Below the pieces are notes generated by a model. It was not told the DNA's origin. It was given only the letters and a program-made list of their open reading frames with translations, and searched no databases. From positions 124,001-188,000 of the forward strand of contig CACYQD010000002.1 in the NCBI GenBank assembly GCA_902776475.1: DNA of 64,000 bases, written 5' to 3'. Position numbers and translations under genes: made by a program. The DNA is from an uncultured Prevotellaceae bacterium (GTDB lineage Bacteria > Bacteroidota > Bacteroidia > Bacteroidales > Bacteroidaceae). Below, piece after piece: positions 1-8,553 of the stretch; positions within the stretch are counted from its first letter, which is position 1; every line of letters starts with the position of its first letter.

Positions 1-298
1 CATATTCCTTGGTGTAGGATTCTTGAACTGTTTTGGCGGGGAGCTTTCCCGGTTTGCGGCAGAGCACGATGCCTGCACCGAGTTTCACCGCAAGGGCAGA
101 AGCCATGACGAATCCCCGGCTTTCTATGCCGACGATTTTTGTGATGCCTTTGTCTTTGTAGAGTTCATAGAGTTCGTCGAGCATGATCTTGACGCATTCC
201 GGGTTCTTGAAGAGTGTTGTCACGTCTCTGAAGTTGATTCCCTTGACGGGGAAGTCAGGGATACTTCTCAGGTTGTCCAGTAAAAATTGGTTATTCAT
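1..298 (-). CDS. apt: Adenine phosphoribosyltransferase, 3' end outside window
   Basis: The gene reads leftward out of the window from the ATG at 298; 99 codons are visible. The N-terminus runs MNNQFLLDNLRSIPDFP, followed by KGINFRDVTTLFKNP and GIESRGF, which are typical of bacterial Apt. The enzyme makes AMP from adenine and PRPP in the cytosol (purine salvage). The PRPP-binding loop lies beyond the edge and cannot be checked. The intergenic region to mnmG holds a parS site. No TAnnTTTG box was seen directly upstream, so the promoter is unclear. Confidence 0.9.
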   Translation of the reverse strand, partial: MNNQFLLDNLRSIPDFPVKGINFRDVTTLFKNPECVKIMLDELYELYKDKGITKIVGIESRGFVMASALAVKLGAGIVLCRKPGKLPAKTVQESYTKEY

Positions 299-321
299 AT
301 TGTGTTGTATTTAGTATGTTT

Positions 322-337
322 TGTTTCACGTGAAACA
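322..337. other. parS: parS centromere site (ParB/Spo0J binding), perfect 16-bp palindrome
   Basis: TGTTTCACGTGAAACA is a perfect palindrome and matches the bacterial chromosomal parS consensus in all 16 positions. It lies in the short gap between apt and mnmG. parS sites are bound by ParB and cluster near the replication origin; mnmG/gidA is a classic origin neighbour. That this site acts in segregation is inferred. Confidence 0.88.
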
Positions 338-371
338 TGATTTTTATTTTACAATTTTAGAAGGAGACTTT

Positions 372-2252
372 TTAGCGTCCTATCATCACGAGCATGGCAT
401 TGATGTCGCTTGGTGACACGCCAGGGATACGACTTGCCTGTGCCAGTGTTTCGGGGTTGATGCGCTGTAGTTTTTGCCGAGCCTCGATGGAAATCTGAGT
501 CATGTTTTGGTAGTCGAAGTGTCCGCGGATGTGGATATCTTCCAGTCGGTGCATTTTGTCGGCGATGATGCGCTCACGGTCGATGTAGCCTTTGTATTTC
601 ATCAGCACCTCGGCGGCCTCGGTGATTTCCTCCTGGCGGTTGGGCAGTGCCATGATGGTTTCTTTGAGAGCGGGAACCATTTCCATGAGTACGGACATAT
701 TGATCTGTGGTCGTCCGAGCAAGTCGATGGCTTTGCATCCGTAGTGGAGTGGGGTAGTGCCGAGATGTTCGAGGGAGCCGTTGACCTCTTTGGGCCGGAT
801 GGGTGTTTTTTGGCAGAGTTGGATGAGTCGGTTGACGGCTTCCTTTTTCTGCATCCACCAGTCGTAGCGTTCCCGGGTGGCGATGCCGAGTTGGTAGGCC
901 TTCTCGGTGAGTCGTGCATCGGCATCGTCCTGTCGCAGCAGGATGCGGTATTCCGCTCTGGACGTAAACATGCGGTAGGGTTCATCGACCCCTTTGGTCA
1001 CGAGGTCATCGATGAGAACGCCGATATAACTTTCGTCGCGGTGCATGACGAAGGGTTGTCCGCCTCCGCAGTGAATGGCGGCGTTGATGCCCGCCACGAG
1101 ACCCTGTCCACCCGCTTCCTCGTAACCGGTGGTGCCGTTGACCTGTCCGGCCAGGAAGAGGCCGCTGATGATTTTCGACTCCAGGGAATGTTTGAGTTGG
1201 GTGGGGTCGAAGAAATCATATTCTATGGCGTACCCCGGTCGATAGACTTTGACGTCGCGCAGTGCGGGAATTCTCCGTAGAGCTTCAATCTGCACGTTCA
1301 TGGGCATGCTCGACGAGAAGCCGTTGAGGTACATCTCGTTGGTCGTCTCACCTTCGGGTTCGAGAAAGAGCATGTGCTGTTCACGTTCCGGGAAGGTGAC
1401 GAGTTTGGTTTCGATGGAAGGGCAGTATCTTGGTCCGATGCTTTGGATTTGTCCATTATAGAGGGGTGAGTCGTCGAGTCCACTGCGCAGCACTTCGTGC
1501 ACCTCGTTGTTGGTGTAGCAGATCCAGCAGGTCAATTGTTTCAGCGGACGGTCGCTGCCCATGAAACTGAAGCGGTGGAAGTCATGTTCACCGTCTTGGA
1601 TTTCCATATCTTCGAAATGGACGGACCGGCGGTCGATGCGCACGGGGGTGCCCGTCTTCATCCTTGCGGTAGAGATGCCATGGCGGGTGATGCTGTCGGT
1701 GAGGTGTGTCACGGCAGGTTCGGCAATGCGTCCTCCGGGAATTTTGCATCGTCCGATGTGCAGCAGTCCATTGAGGAAGGTGCCGGCGGTGATGATGATG
1801 CTTTTGGCATGGATTTCCACACCCCACATGGTTTTCACACCGACGGCGGTACCGTTCTCTACGATGAGTTCCTCCACCTGGTCCTGCCAAATGTCGAGGC
1901 CGATGGTCTGGTCAAGCATTTCCCTCCATTTCCAGATGAATTTTCCACGGTCGCATTGAGCACGTGGACTCCACACAGCCGGTCCTTTCGAACGGTTGAG
2001 CATACGGAACTGGATGGCTGTGGCATCCGTGACGATGCCCATCTGTCCGCCCAGGGCATCGATCTCACGGACAATTTGTCCTTTGGCGATGCCACCGATG
2101 GCCGGATTGCAACTCATCTGGGCGATTTTGTTCATGTCCATGGTCACGAGCAGTGTGCTGGCGCCCATCCGGGCGGCAGCGGTCGCTGCCTCGCAGCCGG
2201 CATGTCCGCCACCCACGACCACGACATCATATTGCATTTTATAGCTGGTCAT
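372..2252 (-). CDS. mnmG: tRNA uridine-5-carboxymethylaminomethyl(34) synthesis enzyme MnmG (GidA)
   Basis: FAD-dependent partner of MnmE that modifies the wobble uridine of several tRNAs in the cytosol. The N-terminal dinucleotide-binding motif VVVGGGHAGCEAA is followed by family motifs such as SCNPAIGGIAKG, RMLNRSKGPAV and GYEEAGGQGLVAG; the C-terminus with EAAEVLMKYKGYI matches the MnmE/tRNA-binding end. Length 626 residues, normal for the family. The frame stays open to an ATG at 2291, but that codon lies upstream of a -7 box (2279-2286). The start is therefore set at 2252 (MTSYKMQYD); 2237 (MQYD) is also possible. Confidence 0.95.
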   Translation of the reverse strand: MTSYKMQYDVVVVGGGHAGCEAATAAARMGASTLLVTMDMNKIAQMSCNPAIGGIAKGQIVREIDALGGQMGIVTDATAIQFRMLNRSKGPAVWSPRAQCDRGKFIWKWREMLDQTIGLDIWQDQVEELIVENGTAVGVKTMWGVEIHAKSIIITAGTFLNGLLHIGRCKIPGGRIAEPAVTHLTDSITRHGISTARMKTGTPVRIDRRSVHFEDMEIQDGEHDFHRFSFMGSDRPLKQLTCWICYTNNEVHEVLRSGLDDSPLYNGQIQSIGPRYCPSIETKLVTFPEREQHMLFLEPEGETTNEMYLNGFSSSMPMNVQIEALRRIPALRDVKVYRPGYAIEYDFFDPTQLKHSLESKIISGLFLAGQVNGTTGYEEAGGQGLVAGINAAIHCGGGQPFVMHRDESYIGVLIDDLVTKGVDEPYRMFTSRAEYRILLRQDDADARLTEKAYQLGIATRERYDWWMQKKEAVNRLIQLCQKTPIRPKEVNGSLEHLGTTPLHYGCKAIDLLGRPQINMSVLMEMVPALKETIMALPNRQEEITEAAEVLMKYKGYIDRERIIADKMHRLEDIHIRGHFDYQNMTQISIEARQKLQRINPETLAQASRIPGVSPSDINAMLVMIGR

Positions 2253-2278
2253 ACCTCTATGAAAGCGTCTTTCCACCG

Positions 2279-2286
2279 CAAAAGTA
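2279..2286 (-). promoter_or_regulatory. Bacteroidetes -7 box for mnmG
   Basis: On the minus strand this reads TACTTTTG, a match to TAnnTTTG. No clear TTTG -33 element was found at the right distance. It excludes the upstream ATG at 2291 as the mnmG start. Confidence 0.6.
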
Positions 2287-2317
2287 AGCATAATATTCCG
2301 TTTTTTTTAGAAAATAC

Positions 2318-2348
2318 TTTGAATTATCATTAAAAAATACTATTTTTG
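2318..2348 (+). promoter_or_regulatory. Promoter of sdhCAB (TTTG -33, TATTTTTG -7)
   Basis: TTTG at 2318-2321 and TATTTTTG at 2341-2348 are separated by 19 bp, the ideal Bacteroidetes sigma-ABfr layout. Transcription would start near 2354, leaving an AT-rich leader of about 120 nt before sdhC. Confidence 0.75.
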
Positions 2349-2368
2349 CATGTCCAAGGTGTATGTAC

Positions 2369-2391
2369 AATACCTATAAGCAGGTATTTTT
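2369..2391 (+). promoter_or_regulatory. Hairpin in the sdhC leader
   Basis: AATACCT (2369-2375) pairs with AGGTATT (2382-2388) across a 6-nt loop and is followed by T residues. It sits about 15 nt after the predicted transcription start, so it could act as an attenuator or stabilise the 5' end. The stem is short (7 bp); function is unproven. Confidence 0.4.
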
Positions 2392-2475
2392 AGACCTTAT
2401 TAACCAATTTATAAATACTATTATTTACAGAGATTAATTCAAATTTATTATTATATCATTAAATCTCAATCATTT

Positions 2476-3165
2476 ATGTGGTTATTAAATTCTTCTATTG
2501 GTAGGAAGGTGGTGATGTCTGTCACAGGCGTCGCATTGATCCTATTTCTGACGTTCCACTGTTGCATGAACGTCGCGGCACTTTTCTCAGGGGATGCCTA
2601 CAACTGGATTTGCGAGTTGTTGGGAGCCAACTGGTATGCAGTGGTGGCAACACTCGGTCTGGCAGCCCTCGCAGTGATTCACATTGTCTATGCGTTCATC
2701 CTCACTGCACAGAACCGCCGTGCGCGTGGCAATGAGCGTTATGCAATCACCGACACACCGGCTAAGGTGGAATGGGCATCACAGAACATGCTCGTGCTGG
2801 GTATCATTATCCTGCTCGGTCTTCTCCTTCACCTCTTCAATTTCTGGTACAACATGATGTTTGCCGAGTTGGTGGGCCTGGAGAGTCTGGCTCATTCTCC
2901 AAGTGATGGTTTTGCTTGGATTGTGGAGACCTTCTCCAATCCGGTCTATGTCGTTCTCTACATTATTTGGATTGTAGCGATCTGGTTCCATCTCTCACAT
3001 GGTTTCTGGAGTGCCATGCAGACCCTCGGATGGAGTGGTAAGATCTGGTTCAACCGCTGGAAGGTCATCGGTCTGGTCTATGTGACCCTGCTGATGCTGG
3101 GCTTCCTTGTGGTGGTGCTGGCTTTTGCCTTCAAGATCGCACCCAGTCTCTGCTGCACATTATAA
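2476..3165 (+). CDS. sdhC: Succinate dehydrogenase/fumarate reductase cytochrome b subunit
   Basis: Membrane anchor of the complex that links the quinone pool to fumarate/succinate. The 229-residue protein shows five hydrophobic helices (about residues 11-35, 55-75, 100-120, 155-175 and 195-220) with conserved His in helices, as in the single-subunit diheme B-type cytochrome b anchors (Wolinella/Bacteroides type). It is first in a three-gene operon with sdhA (31-bp gap) and sdhB. In anaerobic Bacteroidales this complex works mainly as fumarate reductase (frdC), making succinate; the direction is known from the group, not visible here. Confidence 0.93.
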   Translation: MWLLNSSIGRKVVMSVTGVALILFLTFHCCMNVAALFSGDAYNWICELLGANWYAVVATLGLAALAVIHIVYAFILTAQNRRARGNERYAITDTPAKVEWASQNMLVLGIIILLGLLLHLFNFWYNMMFAELVGLESLAHSPSDGFAWIVETFSNPVYVVLYIIWIVAIWFHLSHGFWSAMQTLGWSGKIWFNRWKVIGLVYVTLLMLGFLVVVLAFAFKIAPSLCCTL

Positions 3166-3196
3166 TTTCTTCTAACTCATTAAATCTCGAAAGATC

Positions 3197-5179
3197 ATGA
3201 CAAAGAAAATAGATTCAAGAATTCCCGAAGGACCAGTAGCAGAGAAATGGACCAACTATAAGGCCCACCAGCGTCTGGTGAACCCGAAGAACAAACTGAA
3301 GCTCGACGTCATCGTAGTGGGAACGGGTCTGGCAGGTGCCAGTGCTGCTGCCAGCCTTGGTGAGATGGGTTTCAATGTGATCAACCTTTGCATTCAGGAC
3401 TCTCCTCGTCGTGCCCACTCCATCGCTGCCCAGGGAGGTATCAATGCCGCCAAGTGCTATCAGAACGACGGTGACTCCGTCTATCGTCTGTTTTACGACA
3501 CTGTAAAGGGTGGTGACTACCGTGCCCGTGAGGCCAATGTCTATCGTCTGGCAGAGGTGTCCAACAACATCATCGACCAGTGTGTCGCACAGGGTGTGCC
3601 TTTCGCTCGTGAGTATGGTGGCATGCTGGCCAACCGTTCATTCGGTGGCGCTCAGGTGTCACGTACTTTCTACGCCAAGGGCCAGACCGGTCAGCAGTTG
3701 CTGTTGGGTGCCTACAGTTCACTGAGCGCCCAGGTGCAGGCCGGCAAGGTGAAGCTCTATACCCGTTATGAGATGGAGGATGTGGTGATCGTTGATGGCC
3801 GCGCCCGTGGTATCATCGCCAAGAACCTCGTCACCGGTAAACTGGAGCGATTCTCCGCCAATGCAGTGGTCATCGCCACCGGTGGTTATGGCAACACCTA
3901 TTTCCTTTCCACCAACGCTATGGGTTGCAACTGTACCGCCGCTGTGCAGTGCTACCGCAAGGGAGCCTATTTTGCTAACCCCTCCTATGTGCAGATTCAC
4001 CCCACCTGCATCCCCGTGCATGGTGACAAGCAGTCGAAGTTGACGCTGATGTCGGAGTCGTTGCGTAACGACGGCCGTATCTGGGTGCCGAAGAAGTTGG
4101 AGGATGCCAAGGCATTGCAGGCTGGCACAAAACAAGGTTATGAGATTCCCGAGGAAGACCGCGACTACTATCTGGAGCGCCGTTATCCCGCTTTCGGCAA
4201 CCTTGTACCGCGTGACGTGGCCTCCCGTGCCGCCAAGGAGCGCTGCGACAAAGGTTTTGGTGTCAACAACACCGGACTGGCTGTGTTCCTTGACTTCTCC
4301 GAGTCCATCAACCGCCTCGGACTGGATGTGATCATGCAGCGTTACGGCAACCTTTTTGAAATGTATGAAGAGATCACCGACGTCTTCCCCGGCAAGAAAG
4401 CTTGTGAGATCAACGGAGTGACCTATTATCATCCGATGATGATCTTCCCCGCCATCCACTACACCATGGGAGGTATCTGGGTAGATTATGAGTTGCAGAC
4501 CTCCATCAAGGGTCTGTTCGCCATCGGTGAGTGCAACTTCTCCGACCACGGTGCCAACCGTCTGGGAGCCTCCGCTCTGATGCAGGGTCTGGCCGACGGT
4601 TACTTCGTGTTGCCCTACACCATCCAGAACTATCTGGCCGACCAGTCTATCTGGCCGAAGGTGTCTACCGACCTGCCAGAGTTTGAGGAGGCCGAGAAGG
4701 CTGTCAACGCTGAGATCGACCGTCTGATGAACATCAAGGGCAAGCGTAGTGTCGATTCCATCCACAAGGAGCTTGGCCACATCATGTGGGAGCATGTCGG
4801 TATGGGTCGTACGGCAGAGGGATTGAAGGAAGGCATTGAGCTGATCAAGAAGCTCCGCAAGGAATTCAATACCAACCTCTTCATTCCTGGATCGAAGGAA
4901 GGACTGAATATCGAGCTTGACAAGGCCATTCATCTGCGTGACTTCTTCACGATGGGTATGCTTGTGGCCTATGATGCCCTCTCACGCAACGAAAGCTGTG
5001 GCGGCCACTTCCGCGAGGAGTACCAGACGGAGGAAGGTGAAGCCAAGCGCGACGATGAGAACTTCTTCTATGTGGGCTGCTGGGAATACCAGGGCGATGA
5101 GGACAAGGCACCTGAGTTGATCAAGGAGCCACTGGAGTATGAGGCAATCAAGGTTCAGACCCGTAACTACAAGAACTAA
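3197..5179 (+). CDS. sdhA: Fumarate reductase/succinate dehydrogenase flavoprotein subunit
   Basis: Catalytic subunit (660 residues) interconverting fumarate and succinate at a covalently bound FAD. The nucleotide-binding motif [16 protein letters not shown] lies near residue 40, and [15 protein letters not shown] contains the His (about residue 74) that attaches FAD in this family. HPTCIPV and [10 protein letters not shown] are active-site/FAD motifs. The protein is longer than the E. coli enzymes and matches the B-type family of epsilonproteobacteria and Bacteroidetes. It could equally be called frdA. Middle gene of the sdhCAB operon. Confidence 0.96.
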   Translation: MTKKIDSRIPEGPVAEKWTNYKAHQRLVNPKNKLKLDVIVVGTGLAGASAAASLGEMGFNVINLCIQDSPRRAHSIAAQGGINAAKCYQNDGDSVYRLFYDTVKGGDYRAREANVYRLAEVSNNIIDQCVAQGVPFAREYGGMLANRSFGGAQVSRTFYAKGQTGQQLLLGAYSSLSAQVQAGKVKLYTRYEMEDVVIVDGRARGIIAKNLVTGKLERFSANAVVIATGGYGNTYFLSTNAMGCNCTAAVQCYRKGAYFANPSYVQIHPTCIPVHGDKQSKLTLMSESLRNDGRIWVPKKLEDAKALQAGTKQGYEIPEEDRDYYLERRYPAFGNLVPRDVASRAAKERCDKGFGVNNTGLAVFLDFSESINRLGLDVIMQRYGNLFEMYEEITDVFPGKKACEINGVTYYHPMMIFPAIHYTMGGIWVDYELQTSIKGLFAIGECNFSDHGANRLGASALMQGLADGYFVLPYTIQNYLADQSIWPKVSTDLPEFEEAEKAVNAEIDRLMNIKGKRSVDSIHKELGHIMWEHVGMGRTAEGLKEGIELIKKLRKEFNTNLFIPGSKEGLNIELDKAIHLRDFFTMGMLVAYDALSRNESCGGHFREEYQTEEGEAKRDDENFFYVGCWEYQGDEDKAPELIKEPLEYEAIKVQTRNYKN

Positions 5180-5201
5180 TTCATGAAGAAAGGATATAAC
5201 A

Positions 5202-5960
5202 ATGGCTAAGAATATAAGTTTCACTATCAAGTTCTGGCGTCAGAACGGACCGCTCGAGAAGGGACATTTCGACACACACGAGATGAAGGACATCCCCGAC
5301 GACACCTCATTCCTTGAGATGCTGGATATCCTCAATGAGGAACTGATCAACGAAGGCCGTGAGCCATTCGTGTTCGACCATGACTGCCGCGAGGGAATCT
5401 GTGGCATGTGCTCACTCTACATTAACGGTACACCCCACGGCAAAACCGAGCGTGGTGCTACCACCTGTCAGCTTTACATGCGCCGCTTCAACGACGGCGA
5501 CGTGATCACCGTCGAGCCTTGGCGTTCCGCCGGATTCCCGGTCATCAAGGACTGTATGGTTGACCGTGGTGCTTTCGACAAGATCATCCAGGCTGGAGGC
5601 TACACCAGTGTCCGTACAGGTCAGGCTCAGGATGCCAACGCGATCCTGATTCCGAAGCAGGATGCTGATGAGGCTATGGACTGCGCTTCCTGCATTGGCT
5701 GCGGCGCTTGTGTGGCAGCTTGCAAGAACGGTTCCGCCATGCTCTTCGTTTCATCGAAGGTGAGCCAGCTGGCACTGTTGCCACAGGGCCGTCCAGAGGC
5801 CGCCAAGCGTGCCAAGGCCATGATGGCCAAGATGGAGGAGCTTGGCTTCGGCAACTGCACCAACACCCGTGCCTGCGAGGCTGTGTGCCCGAAGAACGAG
5901 ACCATCGCCAACATTGCCCGTCTCAACCGCGAGTTTATCAAGGCTAAGTTGGCCGACTAA
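5202..5960 (+). CDS. sdhB: Fumarate reductase/succinate dehydrogenase iron-sulfur subunit
   Basis: Electron-transfer subunit with three Fe-S clusters. The [2Fe-2S] ligands are in [10 protein letters not shown] followed by GATTC. The C-terminal ferredoxin domain carries [14 protein letters not shown] for one cluster, then [16 protein letters not shown] for the others. At 252 residues it is of normal size. It starts 22 bp after sdhA and ends the operon; a strong terminator follows at 5981. A frame reading on through the repeat behind it is not a gene. Confidence 0.95.
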   Translation: MAKNISFTIKFWRQNGPLEKGHFDTHEMKDIPDDTSFLEMLDILNEELINEGREPFVFDHDCREGICGMCSLYINGTPHGKTERGATTCQLYMRRFNDGDVITVEPWRSAGFPVIKDCMVDRGAFDKIIQAGGYTSVRTGQAQDANAILIPKQDADEAMDCASCIGCGACVAACKNGSAMLFVSSKVSQLALLPQGRPEAAKRAKAMMAKMEELGFGNCTNTRACEAVCPKNETIANIARLNREFIKAKLAD

Positions 5961-5980
5961 GAAAATGAAGCAAATTACGC

Positions 5981-6008
5981 AAAAAGCCTGGCAACTGCCA
6001 GGCTTTTT
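5981..6008 (+). terminator. Rho-independent terminator of sdhCAB
   Basis: AAAAAGCCTGGC and GCCAGGCTTTTT form a perfect 12-bp stem around the loop AACT, ending in a T tract, 20 nt after the sdhB stop. Its right arm forms the start of the tandem repeat that follows. Confidence 0.9.
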
Positions 6009-6146
6009 GTTTTCCCTCCCCAGACCCAGGGCGTTGCCCTGGGCTATGGGCTCCTTGGCCTTTCAGGCTGGCTTTTTGTTTTCCCTCCCACCAGACCCAG
6101 GGCGTTGCCCTGGGCTATGGATACCTTGGCCTTTCAGGCTGGCTTT
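6001..6146. repeat. Two tandem copies of a ~70-bp REP-like palindromic unit
   Basis: Copy 1 begins at 6001, copy 2 at 6070, and a third copy breaks off after 6141-6146. Each unit starts GGCTTTTTGTTTTCCCTCC, contains the hairpin CCCAGGGC-GTT-GCCCTGGG (6025-6043 and 6096-6114), and ends CTTGGCCTTTCAGGCT. Copies differ by a few bases and a 2-bp insertion. The unit resembles dispersed REP-type palindromes; no transposase is near. It occupies most of the 334-bp gene-free stretch 5961-6294. Confidence 0.8.
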
Positions 6147-6159
6147 GCCCTAAGTTCTG

Positions 6160-6184
6160 AAAAGCCCAAATAAATTTGGCTTTT
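6160..6184. terminator. Imperfect hairpin with T tract
   Basis: AAAAGCCCAAAT (6160-6171) pairs with ATTTGGCTTTT (6174-6184) with one bulged C. It could be a backup terminator behind the sdh operon or part of the repeat block. Confidence 0.45.
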
Positions 6185-6197
6185 CCCTCACTTAATC

Positions 6198-6261
6198 GTA
6201 ACTTTGACGTTAGCACGTCGAAGTTACTTTATCTCGGGATAAGAAAAGAATAAATTCTTTT
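6198..6261. repeat. Two adjacent inverted repeats upstream of the U32 gene
   Basis: GTAACTTTGACGT (6198-6210) pairs with ACGTCGAAGTTAC (6215-6227) with one mismatch across a 4-nt loop. AAAAGAAT (6244-6251) pairs perfectly with ATTCTTTT (6254-6261). The first arm includes a TAACTTTG box identical to the -7 box at 6283, so it may be a second promoter overlapped by an operator-like hairpin. Confidence 0.5.
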
Positions 6262-6282
6262 CGTTCTCCCCTCGATTATTCG

Positions 6283-6290
6283 TAACTTTG
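6283..6290 (+). promoter_or_regulatory. -7 box of the U32 gene
   Basis: TAACTTTG matches TAnnTTTG, but no good -33 TTTG is present. The box ends 4 nt before the ATG at 6295, so the transcript would have almost no leader if that ATG is used. Confidence 0.5.
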
Positions 6291-6294
6291 CAGC

Positions 6295-7536
6295 ATGTTA
6301 TTATCAGATTTCGAGGTGATGGCTCCTGTGGGATCGCGGGAGTCATTAGTAGCAGCCATTCAGGCAGGTGCTGACTCCGTGTATTTCGGCATCGGCCAGT
6401 TGAATATGCGCGCTCATTCCGCCAATGCTTTCACCATCGCCGATCTTCGGCATATCGCTGCAGAGTGTCAGAGTCATGGTATCAAGACCTATCTCACGGT
6501 CAACACCATTATCTATGGTGAGGACATCGACAACATGCACACCATCGTGGATGCCGCCCATGAGGCCGGCATCACTGCCGTCATAGCCAGCGACGTGGCA
6601 GTGATGACCTATTGCCGGAGCATCGGTCAGGAAGTGCATCTCTCCACCCAGCTCAATATCAGCAACATTGAGGCATTGAAGTTTTATGCTCAGTTTGCCG
6701 ATGTGGTGGTGCTCGCCCGTGAACTCAATATCCATCAGGTGGCTGACATTTACCGTCAGATTGAAGAGCAGCAAATCCTCGGTCCAAGCGGACAGCTGGT
6801 GCGCATTGAGATGTTTTGCCATGGAGCGCTTTGCATGGCCATCAGCGGCAAGTGCTACCTGAGTCTGGACAATGCCAATCGTTCGGCCAACCGCGGCGAG
6901 TGCATGCAACTATGCCGGCGGTCCTATACCGTCACCGACAATGAGACGGGCACACAGTTGGAGATAGACAACAAATATGTGATGAGTCCAAAGGACCTGA
7001 AGACCATCCGTTTCATCGACCGTCTGATGGCAGCTGGAGTGAGGGTCTTCAAGATTGAAGGCCGGGCCCGCGGCCCCGAATACGTCTATACCGTGGTGAA
7101 GTGTTACAAGGAGGCCATCCAGCATGTGGTGGAAGGCACCTTCACGGAAGAGTGCAAGGACCGATGGGACGAGCAGCTCGCCAGTGTTTTCAACCGGGGT
7201 TTCTGGGATGGTTACTATCTTGGACAGCGGTTGGGAGAATGGAACAAGAACTATGGCAGCAACGCCACGGTGCGCAAGGTGTATGTGGGCCGCGGCGTGA
7301 AATACTATTCCCGTCTCGGTGTGGCCGAATTCACCTGTGAGGCCGCTGAGTTCAGCGTGGGTGACAAATTGCTCATCACGGGGCCCACGACAGGAGTGAT
7401 GTACGTTGATGCCACGGAGATCCGTTATGAGTTGCAGCCCGTGAAGACCGCTCCCAAAGGCACACATATCTCTATCCCCGTGCCAGCGAAAGTCAGACCC
7501 AGTGACAAACTGTTTAAACTCGTAAAAGACCTTTAA
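6295..7536 (+). CDS. trhP: Peptidase U32 family protein, TrhP-like tRNA hydroxylation protein
   Basis: 413 residues with the U32 N-terminal pattern (VMAPVGSRESLVAAIQAGAD, VYFGIGQLNMRA) and the cysteine-rich segment GALCMAISGKCYLS ... GECMQLCRRSY characteristic of YegQ/TrhP/RlhA relatives, which may bind an Fe-S cluster. In other bacteria TrhP starts the hydroxylation of uridine 34 in tRNAs; protease activity is doubtful for this branch. The C-terminal domain (from about residue 320) fits the U32 C-terminal extension. Its own -7 box lies just upstream. sufE follows after 53 bp, which would suit an Fe-S-dependent enzyme. Start at 6295; the ATG at 6319 is an alternative. Confidence 0.85.
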   Translation: MLLSDFEVMAPVGSRESLVAAIQAGADSVYFGIGQLNMRAHSANAFTIADLRHIAAECQSHGIKTYLTVNTIIYGEDIDNMHTIVDAAHEAGITAVIASDVAVMTYCRSIGQEVHLSTQLNISNIEALKFYAQFADVVVLARELNIHQVADIYRQIEEQQILGPSGQLVRIEMFCHGALCMAISGKCYLSLDNANRSANRGECMQLCRRSYTVTDNETGTQLEIDNKYVMSPKDLKTIRFIDRLMAAGVRVFKIEGRARGPEYVYTVVKCYKEAIQHVVEGTFTEECKDRWDEQLASVFNRGFWDGYYLGQRLGEWNKNYGSNATVRKVYVGRGVKYYSRLGVAEFTCEAAEFSVGDKLLITGPTTGVMYVDATEIRYELQPVKTAPKGTHISIPVPAKVRPSDKLFKLVKDL

Positions 7537-7589
7537 CGGCGTCTTTTGAGTGTCTTTTCTATGAACAAAAACCATTAAAACCCATCATA

Positions 7590-8021
7590 ATGACTATAGA
7601 TGAATTACAAGATGAGGTGATTGAGGAATTCTCAGATTTCACCGACTGGTTGGACAAATATCAGTTGCTGATAGATTTGGGCAACGAACTGTCGCCTCTG
7701 GAAGATCAGTTCAAGACAGAGGACAATCTCATCAACGGCTGTCAAAGCCGTGTGTGGATCACCTCTGATTATCAAGACGGCAAAGTATATTTCTCCGCTG
7801 AGAGCGACGCCCTTATCGTGAAAGGACTGATTGCCCTGTTGCTCAGGGTGCTCAGCGGCCACACCCCGCAAGAGATACTTGATGCAGAGTTGTATTTCAT
7901 CGACCGTATCGGACTGAGGGAGCACCTCAGTCCGACGCGCAGCAACGGCCTGTTGGCGATGGTGAAGCAAATCCGCGTCTATGCCCTTGCTTATAAGACC
8001 CAGGAGGATGCGCAAGCTTAG
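7590..8021 (+). CDS. sufE: SufE family sulfur acceptor for Fe-S cluster assembly
   Basis: 143 residues with the SufE pattern: LIDLGNELSPLEDQFKTEDNLINGCQSRVWI, where the Cys in INGCQS (about residue 51) accepts persulfide sulfur from the cysteine desulfurase SufS, and a C-terminal SPTRSNGLLAMVKQIR. It acts in the cytosol in the Suf pathway. The rest of the suf genes are not in the window. The next gene overlaps its end by 14 bp, so the two are probably translated together. Confidence 0.92.
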   Translation: MTIDELQDEVIEEFSDFTDWLDKYQLLIDLGNELSPLEDQFKTEDNLINGCQSRVWITSDYQDGKVYFSAESDALIVKGLIALLLRVLSGHTPQEILDAELYFIDRIGLREHLSPTRSNGLLAMVKQIRVYALAYKTQEDAQA

Positions 8022-8547
8022 GACCATAGAGATGCAGCGCCTGACCGTGGAGGAGTTTAAGGCATCAGAGAAACTCCCCTTGGTGGTCGTCCTTGACGAT
8101 GTGCGCAGCCTTTACAACGTGGGCAGTGTCTTCCGCACCTGCGATGCCTTCCGTGTGGAGGCCGTCTATCTCTGCGGCATCACGGCCTGTCCGCCCCACC
8201 CGGAGATCCACAAGACAGCCTTGGGAGGAGAAGACAGTGTGGAGTGGCGCTATTTTCCCACGGCCATGGAAGCGGTGGACGCCTTACACCAGGAAGGCTA
8301 TTTCGTCTATGCTGTTGAACAGGTGGAAGGCAGTGTGAAATTGCCGGATTTGGAAGTCATTGCAGACCAGCGTTATGCTGTGGTTTTCGGCAATGAGGTG
8401 AAGGGTGTGCACCAGGAAGTGGTGGACTGTTGCGACCATTGTCTGGAGATACCACAGCGAGGTACGAAGCATTCGATGAATGTCTCCGTGACGGCAGGAA
8501 TCGTGATTTGGGATTTTTTTGTAAAAATTGTTGCAGATATAAGATGA
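8008..8547 (+). CDS. TrmH/SpoU family RNA 2'-O-methyltransferase
   Basis: 179 residues of the SPOUT fold. The family motifs are VVVLDDVRSLYNVGSVFRTCDAF near the N-terminus, VVFGNEVKGVHQEVVD in the middle and IPQRGTKHSMNVSVTAGI at the end, which forms the knotted SAM site. It lacks an extra RNA-binding domain and is close to the short TrmH-like proteins common in Bacteroidetes; the RNA target cannot be told. The frame is open to 7981, inside sufE. The start is set at 8008 (MRKLRTIEMQ), preceded by AGGAGG and overlapping the sufE stop; 8032 is possible. Confidence 0.88.
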   Translation: MRKLRTIEMQRLTVEEFKASEKLPLVVVLDDVRSLYNVGSVFRTCDAFRVEAVYLCGITACPPHPEIHKTALGGEDSVEWRYFPTAMEAVDALHQEGYFVYAVEQVEGSVKLPDLEVIADQRYAVVFGNEVKGVHQEVVDCCDHCLEIPQRGTKHSMNVSVTAGIVIWDFFVKIVADIR

Positions 8548-8553
8548 AAACAT

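Noticed and set aside
3719-4933. 404-codon minus-strand frame
   Set aside because: Antisense of sdhA; no domain and no promoter box.
6001-6146. CRISPR array
   Set aside because: Two long tandem units without spacers and without cas genes; a REP-like repeat explains it.
5842-6153. Plus-strand frame running from sdhB into the tandem repeat
   Set aside because: Out of frame with sdhB and made of repeat translation; the terminator at 5981 cuts through it.
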